Assembly: GCA_002293315.1 (NCBI GenBank)
Contig: DBCZ01000081.1
Location: 5,951-20,673 of the forward strand
DNA from: Ruminococcaceae bacterium UBA945
GTDB lineage: Bacteria > Bacillota > Clostridia > Oscillospirales > Acutalibacteraceae
Length of the DNA: 14,723 bases
Reading direction: 5' to 3'
Shown here: in pieces, positions 1 to 6,375 of the stretch
Layout: each line of letters starts with the position of its first letter
Position numbering within the stretch: the first letter of the stretch is position 1
Program-made: the position numbers and the translations under genes
Notes under the pieces: generated by a model
Databases searched by the model: none
What the model saw: the letters and a program-made list of their open reading frames with translations, nothing else
What the model was told of the DNA's origin: nothing

Positions 1-20
1 GACCACTTCGATACCGCTCC
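1..20 (-). tRNA. tRNA 5' end, partial (probably tRNA-Ser)
   Basis: Read on the minus strand, bases 20 to 1 start with a seven-base acceptor strand GGAGCGG. They continue with TA at positions 8-9, a short D-stem, and a D-loop start (AAGTGGT) typical of class II tRNAs such as Ser. The anticodon lies outside the window, so the identity is a guess from the 5' half only. A TATAAT box at 27-32 on the same strand lies just upstream. Confidence 0.6.
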
Positions 21-26
21 GTAATC

Positions 27-32
27 ATTATA
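27..32 (-). promoter_or_regulatory. -10 box of the minus-strand tRNA promoter
   Basis: A perfect TATAAT on the minus strand ends six bases before the presumed tRNA 5' end. The -35 region (around 49-55) is only a weak match, so this rests on the -10 box and its placement. Confidence 0.4.
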
Positions 33-49
33 GCCTCACTATTTTATCG

Positions 50-82
50 TTCGACAGATGAAAAGTCAAGTTCTCTGTCGAA
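50..82. promoter_or_regulatory. Perfect 9-bp inverted repeat, candidate operator
   Basis: TTCGACAGA (50-58) and its exact reverse complement TCTGTCGAA (74-82) are separated by 15 bases. The right arm ends two bases before the -35 box of the lipoprotein promoter, and the left arm overlaps the -35 zone of the tRNA promoter. The position suits a regulator binding site or a DNA hairpin between divergent units. No T-run follows on either side, so a terminator is unlikely. Confidence 0.45.
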
Positions 83-84
83 AG

Positions 85-113
85 TTGACATAATTGCCTG
101 TTTGCGGTAAAAT
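85..113 (+). promoter_or_regulatory. Promoter of the solute-binding lipoprotein gene
   Basis: A consensus -35 TTGACA (85-90), a 17-base spacer and a -10 TAAAAT (108-113, one mismatch) form a strong SigA-type promoter. Transcription would start near 120, leaving a leader of about 50 bases before the start codon at 171. Confidence 0.75.
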
Positions 114-170
114 ATAGCCGTAAAATGAGGAAGTATGGTATTCACATAGAGAATTCGGGAGGACAGATAA

Positions 171-1448
171 ATGCGCAGCGGAAAACTCAGAAAGATATTT
201 GCCTTGTCAGTTGCGGCGATTCTCACGGCACTTCTTATGGCCGGTTGCATAGACACGGTTGCGGAGATAAATCCGGACGACGCGCCGATAGGGGAATTCC
301 CCGTGAGTGTCGGAGGTGCTGAAATAAGTGCAAAGCCGACAAAGGTTTATGTTGCGTCAGCGAGCCTTGCGGATGTAGTCATTGCCATCGGCGCGGAGAC
401 TCAGCTTGTGGCAAGCTCTGAAGACTGCACTCAGCCGGAGCTTGAAGCCCTCCCAAAGGTAAGCACTGAAAGCACCGATGAAATCTCGGCACTCTCGCCT
501 GATTTAATTCTTACGACTGCCGGCGACAGCAGGAGCACTGCTTTGGCGCAGACCGCACAGGTGATTGAGATTAAGCTTTCAACGGGGCGCGAGGATTTTG
601 AGCGCCTCTACGGCGAGGTGGCTTCTGTCTTTATGGGCGGTGGTCCGGGTTACGAGGCGGGCATAAGCAACGCCAGAAAGATTTTCACGACGCTTGATGA
701 CGTTGCGCGCGAAACGAGCAGCGATATAATCACCACGGCGTGCTATCTCTATGACACAGAGGGCCGAGCGGTGACGGGTGATATGTTCGCCACGGTTGTG
801 ATGGAATATTCCGGCCTCACGAATGTTTTCGGCATTCAGACTCAGGGGCAGTATGATATGGAGGTTATGCAAATTGCGAACCCGAACGTTATCTTCTGCG
901 CTCCGGGCGTTAAGGAGCAGATAGAGAATGACACGCGCTTTAAGGAAATCTCGGCGGTGAAGGATAAGAGAATCTACGAGATGCCTGCCTCGCTTATGGA
1001 ATGGCAGGGCAGAACTGTCATCACCGCGGCTTTGAGTATGAGCGGCAAGGCCTTCCCGGAGCTTATGGAGGAAGCCACCCCAGAGCCGGAAAACCCTGTG
1101 GACGCCATAAATTCTAAAGTTGAATCACAGGTGCAACAGGAGGAAGAGGACAACAAAACATACACCACTCTCCAAAACGGCGACAACAGCGATGAAGTAA
1201 ATACGATGCAGGCGCGTTTGACGGAGCTCGGCTACCTCACATCTGAGTACGACGGCTACTTCGGTGACGTCACCGAGCAGGCGCTCAAGGAGTTTGAGAC
1301 CAAGAACGGCCTCATGCCCGACGGCATAGCAGATACCGAGACGCTCCGCGCTCTATATTCCGACAAAGCGCTGAAAAAGTCAGACCCGGACCCAACCGCT
1401 TCGCCGCCTCCGGCAGAGTCTGCGCCCGCGTCAAGCACGGCGGAATAA
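171..1448 (+). CDS. Solute-binding lipoprotein (BtuF/FepB-like) fused to a peptidoglycan-binding domain
   Basis: Probably a surface lipoprotein of 425 residues. A basic N-terminus, a hydrophobic stretch and the lipobox MAGC predict lipidation on Cys26. Residues about 50-300 resemble a class III (helical-backbone, Peripla_BP_2) solute-binding protein: VYVASASLADVVIAIGAE, a DEISALSPDLILTT segment, then a second lobe with ANPNVIFCAPG. This fold binds iron-siderophores, haem, cobalamin or metal ions; the ligand cannot be read here. After an acidic linker, residues about 331-397 form a PG_binding_1 domain (QARLTELGYL, DGYFGDVTEQALKEFE, GLMPDGIAD). A Pro/Ser/Ala-rich tail follows. The start is set by GGAGG at 158-162. 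No permease or ATPase gene lies beside it, which is odd for an ABC importer component. It may deliver ligand to a transporter encoded elsewhere, or have become a wall-anchored binder. The fold call is good; the role is inference. Confidence 0.8.
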   Translation: MRSGKLRKIFALSVAAILTALLMAGCIDTVAEINPDDAPIGEFPVSVGGAEISAKPTKVYVASASLADVVIAIGAETQLVASSEDCTQPELEALPKVSTESTDEISALSPDLILTTAGDSRSTALAQTAQVIEIKLSTGREDFERLYGEVASVFMGGGPGYEAGISNARKIFTTLDDVARETSSDIITTACYLYDTEGRAVTGDMFATVVMEYSGLTNVFGIQTQGQYDMEVMQIANPNVIFCAPGVKEQIENDTRFKEISAVKDKRIYEMPASLMEWQGRTVITAALSMSGKAFPELMEEATPEPENPVDAINSKVESQVQQEEEDNKTYTTLQNGDNSDEVNTMQARLTELGYLTSEYDGYFGDVTEQALKEFETKNGLMPDGIADTETLRALYSDKALKKSDPDPTASPPPAESAPASSTAE

Positions 1449-1461
1449 GGTAAAAAATGTG

Positions 1462-1495
1462 AAAGCCGGCTGTGAATGCAGTCGGCTTTTTAGCT
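1462..1495 (+). terminator. Intrinsic terminator after the lipoprotein gene
   Basis: AAAGCCGGC pairs with GTCGGCTTT (nine pairs, one G-T) around a ten-base loop and runs into a short T tract. It lies 13 bases after the stop codon. Confidence 0.8.
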
Positions 1496-1523
1496 TGCAT
1501 TTTTTTCACGCGCGTGATATAAT
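1495..1523 (+). promoter_or_regulatory. Promoter of the metalloprotease islet
   Basis: TTGCAT (1495-1500) and a perfect TATAAT (1518-1523) are separated by exactly 17 bases. The -35 box is weak (three of six). The promoter lies directly behind the preceding terminator, so the islet is an independent transcription unit. Confidence 0.6.
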
Positions 1524-1555
1524 ATTACACATAGTTAGAGAAAGAGGTGATACCA

Positions 1556-1567
1556 ATGGTTCGTTGA
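1556..1567 (+). CDS. Possible three-codon leader minigene (M-V-R-stop)
   Basis: An excellent ribosome binding site, AAAGAGGTGA (1541-1550), lies the right distance before an ATG at 1556 that is followed by only two codons and TGA. It sits in the leader of the metalloprotease transcript, about 60 bases before that gene's own ribosome binding site. It could be a translated leader, or the remains of a decayed start region: a second frame just behind it reads L-K-R-K-E-R-L-L-Q before a stop. The function is unknown and the call is tentative. Confidence 0.25.
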   Translation: MVR

Positions 1568-1626
1568 AACGAAAAGAAAGATTATTGCAGTAAAGACAGA
1601 TAAATAATTATTGAGAGGTGTTAGTG

Positions 1627-2267
1627 ATGAAGAGGAAGAAAGCAAGAAACTAGTAGCTTTGTTTATGTCATTTATATTATTTTTGAACATGTTTCCGTTG
1701 TCAGCTAATGCATATGTTCTGATGGACCATAAAATAGATGTGGGGACAAAATATATCCCTTCATCAAATTTCACGCAAACGACATATTCACACATGAATG
1801 AGGCAATGTGGCAGTGGAATAAAGATGCGGGTTGGTTTGGTCCAGTAACGATTACTACAGTTTCAAATTCACGTCATAACAATGATAACGATTCAAGATT
1901 TGGGTTTGACAGACCGCTCTCAAGAAATAACGGAGAGTTTTGTGTCTACAAAGAAACTTGGAGTGGCCGTGAAGATGATGTTGGTGTATGTTTAGGACAA
2001 GTTGAACTGTGGCCGTGGCCATTTGAGAACAGGTTAAGCGATGCAGATATTTTGATTAATACATATCATCGGTTTGCAAATTCCGCTCAGCCGGGATGCT
2101 ATGATACTTGGAGTGTATTCTTGCATGAAATGGGTCACGCTGTTGGCGTAGGGCATCCCTCAATATTTACAGATTCCGTCATGAATTCTTTGGTGCACGG
2201 TACTGGAAGGACGGTACGTTACCTTTATCAAGACGATATTGACGCAATCAAAGCGAAAGGATATTAA
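1627..2267 (+). CDS. Secreted matrixin-like zinc metalloprotease, apparent frameshift in signal peptide
   Basis: Small extracellular metalloprotease of the metzincin/M10 (matrixin) type. The motif HEMGHAVGVGH (2124-2156) supplies three zinc-binding His and the catalytic Glu. The Met-turn follows as SVMNS, and two further matrixin traits are DADILI before the motif and YQDDIDAIKAKGY at the C-terminus. No propeptide cysteine switch is obvious. The best start is ATG 1627, preceded by GAGAGGTG at 1613-1620. It reads M-K-R-K-K-A-R-N and then hits TAG at 1651. The catalytic frame is open from a TTG at 1611, but from there the N-terminus is acidic and lacks its own ribosome binding site. One more A in the run at 1647-1649 would join the two into MKRKKARKLVALFMSF..., a textbook signal peptide cleaved after SANA, giving about 213 residues. 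So the gene is either recently broken, mis-sequenced at one base, or frameshifted in translation. It is first in an operon with the next gene, whose ribosome binding site overlaps its end. Family call strong; start unresolved. Confidence 0.82.
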
Positions 2268-2279
2268 GAGGTGAAAATC

Positions 2280-3194
2280 ATGAGGAAAGTCTTAAACAGA
2301 AAGGTTACCACAGCGATTATCGTCTTAGGGGCGCTCATTATTGTTATTCTGGGCATACTATATTTTACTCCGACTCATGCAGTAATCTCTCATGCTTTGA
2401 TTGAAGAACAATCCGTTGATAAGCTAATGGAAACATCCTCATTGATAACTGAAGGGAAATTTATCAAGAAGACGAAGCCGTTTGCTGTGGAGGGAATGAA
2501 AGGAGAGTTTCAAGTTTATACAGATTATTTCTTTCAACCTGAAAGTATTCTCAGAGGTGAAGATGAATCCAATACTTTAACAGTGAGAATGCGCGGCGGA
2601 AGATATGATGATATTGAATATATAGATGAAAATTCGACTGTATTTGAGTTCGGAGAAAAATATTTGCTTTTTTTGAGAAAAGTGACTATAGGCGGCGGGA
2701 CGAATACGGAAGGAGATTACTATTACATCAACGGCTCTTATCAAGGAGTGTATAATGAAATCAAGCCGGAAGAATTGATGTCTGGAAACAGCGATATTAG
2801 GCTGGCGAGCGATGAAACTTACTACGCGAATACGAAGTATCTCTCGTATTACTTTGAGGCATTGAAGAATTCAGAAGAAGCCGGCAGTAAAGCGAATGAA
2901 GGCGGGCAGGAAAAAAGAAGCTTTGCGCTTAACAAGTTTGAAGAAGCCGCTACAGAAGTGGAGAATGGAAAGGGCTATAGCAGTGAATTAATTGCGACTT
3001 CAGCGATTGAAGAGAGGTTGAAGAAAGTCAATTCGGATGTCCCAGTTAATCTGAATTTAAGCACGGAAGTTCTTCTTGAAAATCTTAAAGCAAATTTGGA
3101 AAGCGGCTTCATAAACCAAAAAGAGTATGATTACGCAATTGCAAACCTTGATAATTATGGAAAAATTGTATCGCCTTATGAAATTGACGAATAG
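2280..3194 (+). CDS. Membrane-anchored protein with possible NTR/TIMP-like outer domain, partner of the metalloprotease
   Basis: Predicted 304 residues. I do not recognise it as a named family. Residues 1-11 are basic and 12-30 form one membrane segment, so the rest should lie outside the cell. Residues about 50-165 follow a pattern seen in bacterial OB-fold/NTR (TIMP-like) proteins: LITEGKFIKK, a strand pair ending in ESILRGE, TLTVRMRGG, FEFGEKYLLFLRK and YYINGSYQGVY. The usual disulfide cysteines are absent. Residues about 195-304 are charged and probably helical. The ATG at 2280 is chosen over GTG 2271 because AAGAGGTG (2266-2273) is the ribosome binding site and contains that GTG. The gene begins 12 bases after the protease stop and shares its low GC content and terminator. 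An inhibitor, chaperone or anchor for the protease is possible, but this is inference from position and a weak fold resemblance. Confidence 0.6.
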   Translation: MRKVLNRKVTTAIIVLGALIIVILGILYFTPTHAVISHALIEEQSVDKLMETSSLITEGKFIKKTKPFAVEGMKGEFQVYTDYFFQPESILRGEDESNTLTVRMRGGRYDDIEYIDENSTVFEFGEKYLLFLRKVTIGGGTNTEGDYYYINGSYQGVYNEIKPEELMSGNSDIRLASDETYYANTKYLSYYFEALKNSEEAGSKANEGGQEKRSFALNKFEEAATEVENGKGYSSELIATSAIEERLKKVNSDVPVNLNLSTEVLLENLKANLESGFINQKEYDYAIANLDNYGKIVSPYEIDE

Positions 3195-3204
3195 CATAGC
3201 ATTG

Positions 3205-3234
3205 AAAAGAGCACGGAGAAATCCGTGCTCTTTT
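3205..3234 (+). terminator. Intrinsic terminator closing the metalloprotease islet
   Basis: A perfect 13-bp stem (AAAAGAGCACGGA and its complement) closes on a GAAA tetraloop and ends in TTTT. It lies ten bases after the stop codon. The AAAA on the left arm would allow some function on the opposite strand as well. Confidence 0.9.
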
Positions 3235-3236
3235 CC

Positions 3237-3266
3237 TTTACATCCCGCCCTGCAATATAGTATAAT
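3237..3266 (+). promoter_or_regulatory. Promoter of the MATE - EamA - nagB operon
   Basis: TTTACA (3237-3242, five of six) and a perfect TATAAT (3261-3266) are separated by 18 bases. The gene starts at 3305, so the leader is about 30 bases. Confidence 0.7.
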
Positions 3267-3304
3267 ACTCCTCGGTTGTTAAGATTGGCATGAGGAGAGT
3301 AGCT

Positions 3305-4684
3305 ATGATAATAACGCGTGACAAAAGCTTTTACAGGAATCTGTTTTCGCTCGCGATACCGATTTCCTTCCAATACCTCATCACGTTCGGCGTGGGATTT
3401 GCGGATAATCTCATGGTCGGCAGCTTGGGTGAGGGCGCGCTTTCCGGCGTTTATATCGGCAATCAGGTGCAGACGCTTCTGCAGCTGTTTGTCGGCGGCG
3501 TTGAGGGCGCTATTTTGATTTTAGCCGCGCAGTATTGGGGCAAGCGCGATACCGAGAGCATACGCAAGGTTGTGTCAATCGGCGTGAAGTTCGCCGCGCT
3601 TTTGGGGCTAATCATATCAATAATCGCGGTGCTGTTCCCGACGCAGATTGTCTCCCTTTTCACGGCGGAGGAGAACGTCGTCCGTGAGGGCGGAGAATAT
3701 CTCTTTATCGTCGGTTTTTCGTATGTTTTCTTCTGCATCGCGCAGGTCATGATTTCCTCCATGCGCGCCGTGGAAACCGCGAAGATAGGGCTATACATTT
3801 CTATCGTGGCGCTGTTCACGAATATCGGGCTGAATTTTGTGCTTATTTACGGCATGTTCGGCTTACCTGCAATGGGTGTAAAGGGCGCGGCCTTGGCAAC
3901 GCTTATTTCTAGGGTTATCGAGGCTTCAATCATCGTCATCTATGTTCTCAAGGCAGATAAAAAGCTGTGCTTCAAGCTCAGTGATTTGAAGCATATAGAT
4001 AAGCTTCTCGTGAAGGATTTCTTCCGCTACGGCCTCCCGATAATCGGCGGCAATCTCGTCTGGTCAATCAATATGATGGCCAACACGCGAATTCTCGGCT
4101 CATATAATAACGCGGGCGTAATCGCCGCGACGAGTATCGCGGGTATGCTGAATAATCTCATCTATGTGTGGATGAACGGCCTCTCGTCGTCAGTCGGCAT
4201 CATCACAGGCAAAACGGTCGGTGCGGGCGAGTATGAAAAGATGAAAACCTACGCCAAAACTGTGCAGGTGATGTTCCTTTCCGTCGGGCTGATTTCGGGG
4301 CTTCTGGTTTTCCTTTTGCGAGACCCATTCATTTCTCTCTATGAAACCACGCCGGAGGGTGCGGAATTCTCGCGCCAGTTCATCAATGTGCTTTCAATCA
4401 CGATAATCGGCTCGTGTTATCAGGCGGCGTCACTTTTCGGGCTTGTAAAATCCGGCGGGGATATTTCATTCGTGTTCAAGATGGATACCATCGCGGTTTT
4501 CTGCGTGGTGCTGCCGTCTGCGATAATCGCGTATTTTTCCGGCGCTGCGCCGTGGATTGTCTTCGCGTGCCTCAAATGTGACCAAATCCTCAAATGCTTC
4601 GTCGCGGTGGTTAAAATCAACCGCTTCAACTGGATGAAGAACCTCACGCGAGACAGGCGGGAAAATGCAGATGAATCGGCTTAA
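3305..4684 (+). CDS. MATE family cation/drug antiporter
   Basis: Inner-membrane multidrug and toxin extrusion protein of about 459 residues, the family's usual length. MATE exporters expel cationic or amphipathic compounds in exchange for Na+ or H+. The sequence opens with the family pattern LAIPISFQYLITFGVGFADNLMVGSLGEGALSGV in the first two helices. It then shows two repeated six-helix halves, the second starting near FFRYGLPIIGGNLVWSINM, with the repeat of the ...N-T-R-I-L-G... segment. ATG 3305 is preferred over an in-frame ATG at 3290 because GAGGAGAG (3292-3299) sits at ribosome-binding distance from 3305 and overlaps the earlier codon. The last 20 bases overlap the next gene, so the two are translationally linked. 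The substrate cannot be told from sequence. Confidence 0.9.
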   Translation: MIITRDKSFYRNLFSLAIPISFQYLITFGVGFADNLMVGSLGEGALSGVYIGNQVQTLLQLFVGGVEGAILILAAQYWGKRDTESIRKVVSIGVKFAALLGLIISIIAVLFPTQIVSLFTAEENVVREGGEYLFIVGFSYVFFCIAQVMISSMRAVETAKIGLYISIVALFTNIGLNFVLIYGMFGLPAMGVKGAALATLISRVIEASIIVIYVLKADKKLCFKLSDLKHIDKLLVKDFFRYGLPIIGGNLVWSINMMANTRILGSYNNAGVIAATSIAGMLNNLIYVWMNGLSSSVGIITGKTVGAGEYEKMKTYAKTVQVMFLSVGLISGLLVFLLRDPFISLYETTPEGAEFSRQFINVLSITIIGSCYQAASLFGLVKSGGDISFVFKMDTIAVFCVVLPSAIIAYFSGAAPWIVFACLKCDQILKCFVAVVKINRFNWMKNLTRDRRENADESA

Positions 4685-5582
4685 GGGACCTGTCCTGCTT
4701 ACGGTCGCGGCGCTTATATGGGGCACGGCGTTTGTGGCGCAAAGCGTAGGCATGGATTATATCGGCCCGTTCACATTCAACGCGGTGAGAAGCTATATCG
4801 GCGCGATGGCGCTGCTGCCGCTGATAGCCGTTTTCTCGGTAATCAAGCGCAGGGGTGACATCGAAAAATTCAGGGAAGAGAGCAAGAGAACCCGAAAGAC
4901 GCTTCTTCTCGGCGGTTTGGTCTGCGGTGTTTTTTTATGTGTCGCGAGCCTTTTCCAGCAGACAGGCATTCAATATACCTCCGTCGGCAAGGCAGGCTTT
5001 TTAACGGCCCTCTACATAGTAATCGTGCCTATTCTGGGGATTTTCATCGGCAAGAAGCCGGGGCTGAAAATATGGCTGAGCGTAATCATTGCGCTTGCCG
5101 GAACATATTTTCTCAGCATAAAGGAAAATTTTTCTATCGATGCAGGCGACATTTATGTTATAATGTGTGCGGTGTTCTTTTCGTTCCATATTTTGCTTGT
5201 GGACAGAATCGCGCCCAAGGTAGACGGCGTGAGGCTCTCGTGCCTGCAATTCTTTGTCAGCGGGACGCTCTCACTCATTATGGCGTTAATCTTCGAGAAG
5301 CCAAGCATAGGCGGAATCCTTTCCGCATGGCAGCCGCTTCTCTATACGGGGATAATGTCAAGCGGGGTGGCATACACGCTCCAAATCATCGGGCAGAGAG
5401 GCACAAACCCGGCCGTGGCTTCAATCATCATGAGCATGGAATCGCTTTTCTCAGCTGTCAGCGGGTGGCTGATTTTGGGCGAGGAGCTGAGCGGCAGAGA
5501 GATTTTCGGGTGTGCGCTTGTCTTCTCGGCGGTGGTTCTTTCACAGCTTCATATAGGGCGAAAGGAACGGCAAAAAACTTGA
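4665..5582 (+). CDS. EamA/DMT superfamily transporter
   Basis: Membrane protein of 305 residues in the drug/metabolite transporter superfamily, with two EamA repeats of about five helices each. Family features are ALIWGTAFVAQSVGMDYIGP in helix 1, a second-repeat start near GDIYVIMCAVFFSFHILLVDRIAP, and the last-helix segment ASIIMSMESLFSAVSGWLILGE, the typical final P/A-S-E-S loop of EamA proteins. Such carriers export amino acids, nucleotides or other metabolites. The substrate here is unknown. It starts inside the MATE gene (20-base overlap) and ends 14 bases before nagB, so all three are probably one transcript. A weak ribosome binding site, GGCGGG, precedes ATG 4665; a second in-frame ATG at 4671 is possible. 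Confidence 0.9.
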   Translation: MQMNRLKGPVLLTVAALIWGTAFVAQSVGMDYIGPFTFNAVRSYIGAMALLPLIAVFSVIKRRGDIEKFREESKRTRKTLLLGGLVCGVFLCVASLFQQTGIQYTSVGKAGFLTALYIVIVPILGIFIGKKPGLKIWLSVIIALAGTYFLSIKENFSIDAGDIYVIMCAVFFSFHILLVDRIAPKVDGVRLSCLQFFVSGTLSLIMALIFEKPSIGGILSAWQPLLYTGIMSSGVAYTLQIIGQRGTNPAVASIIMSMESLFSAVSGWLILGEELSGREIFGCALVFSAVVLSQLHIGRKERQKT

Positions 5583-5596
5583 AAGAGGTGACCTGA

Positions 5597-6304
5597 ATGA
5601 GAATTATCAAAACAGACAGCTACGAAAAGATGAGTGCGGTGGCCGCAAGCATAATCGGCGCGCAGATAGTCATTAAGCCAAGCTCGGTTCTTGGCCTTGC
5701 CACGGGAAGCTCACCCATCGGCACATACCAAGACCTGATAAAAGGCTATAACGACGGCGTTTACGATTTCTCGCACATCAAGACAATCAATCTTGATGAA
5801 TACGTCGGCATCTCAGGCGAAAACGAGAACAGCTACCGTTATTTCATGAATGACAATCTCTTCAATCACGTAAACATAGATAAGGCAAACACGTTTGTGC
5901 CGGACGGCATGGCGGCAGATAAAGCCGCCGAATGCGAGAGATATGAGAACCTTGCCGGCAGCCTCGGGTATGCCGACTTGCAGCTTCTCGGCATCGGCCA
6001 GAACGGGCATATCGGCTTCAATGAGCCGCTCGATTATTTCCCGCTGAAGGTACACGAGGTGGGTCTGACGGAAAGCACAATCCAGGCGAACTCACGCCTG
6101 TTTGACGACGAAAGCCAGGTGCCGAGAACAGCCATCACGATGGGAATAGGCACGATAATGCAGGCAAAGCGCATTCTCCTCATTGCCGGCGCCGACAAGA
6201 AGGACATAATCAAGGAGGCTCTTTATGGCAAGATCACGCCGCAGGTTCCTGCCTCAGTCTTGCAGCTTCACCGCAACACGACGGTTGTTGTAGTAGATGA
6301 ATAA
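5597..6304 (+). CDS. nagB: Glucosamine-6-phosphate deaminase
   Basis: Cytoplasmic enzyme converting glucosamine-6-phosphate to fructose-6-phosphate and ammonia, the committing step of amino-sugar (GlcNAc, wall sugar) catabolism. The 235-residue length fits the short Firmicutes form, which lacks the C-terminal allosteric extension of the E. coli enzyme. Key motifs are LGLATGSSPIGTYQDLI (phosphate loop), TINLDEYVG with catalytic Asp67, and GIGQNGHIGFNEP with His138 and Glu143. Asn136 occupies the place where E. coli has an Asp; I recall Asn there in other Firmicutes, so I do not treat this as a defect. AAAGAGGTGA precedes ATG 5597. It is last in the MATE-EamA operon. The usual partner nagA is not in the window. 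Confidence 0.95.
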   Translation: MRIIKTDSYEKMSAVAASIIGAQIVIKPSSVLGLATGSSPIGTYQDLIKGYNDGVYDFSHIKTINLDEYVGISGENENSYRYFMNDNLFNHVNIDKANTFVPDGMAADKAAECERYENLAGSLGYADLQLLGIGQNGHIGFNEPLDYFPLKVHEVGLTESTIQANSRLFDDESQVPRTAITMGIGTIMQAKRILLIAGADKKDIIKEALYGKITPQVPASVLQLHRNTTVVVVDE

Positions 6305-6325
6305 AGCATATATTTGAAGTAATAT

Positions 6326-6363
6326 AAAAGGAGTTTAGCGGGTATCCGCTAAACTCCTTTTTT
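6326..6363. terminator. Bidirectional terminator between nagB and the uracil permease
   Basis: A 16-bp stem (AAAAGGAGTTTAGCGG and its complement) encloses the loop GTAT. It is followed by TTTTTT-type tracts on the plus strand and by TTTTATATT on the minus strand. It lies between two convergent genes and can serve both. Confidence 0.9.
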
Positions 6364-6375
6364 ATGTATACAGTG

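Noticed and set aside
1611..1626. TTG 1611 as the true start of the metalloprotease
   Set aside because: There is no ribosome binding site before it, it overlaps the site serving ATG 1627, and the acidic N-terminus would spoil the signal peptide.
1641..1655. Programmed -1 frameshift in the metalloprotease
   Set aside because: The codons around the shift (AGA AAC TAG) do not form a X-XXY-YYZ slippery site, and no clear stimulatory hairpin follows. A deletion or sequencing error is simpler.
5597..6304. NagB inactivated by Asn in place of the E. coli Asp beside the catalytic His
   Set aside because: I recall Asn at this place in other Firmicutes NagB proteins, and all other catalytic residues are present.
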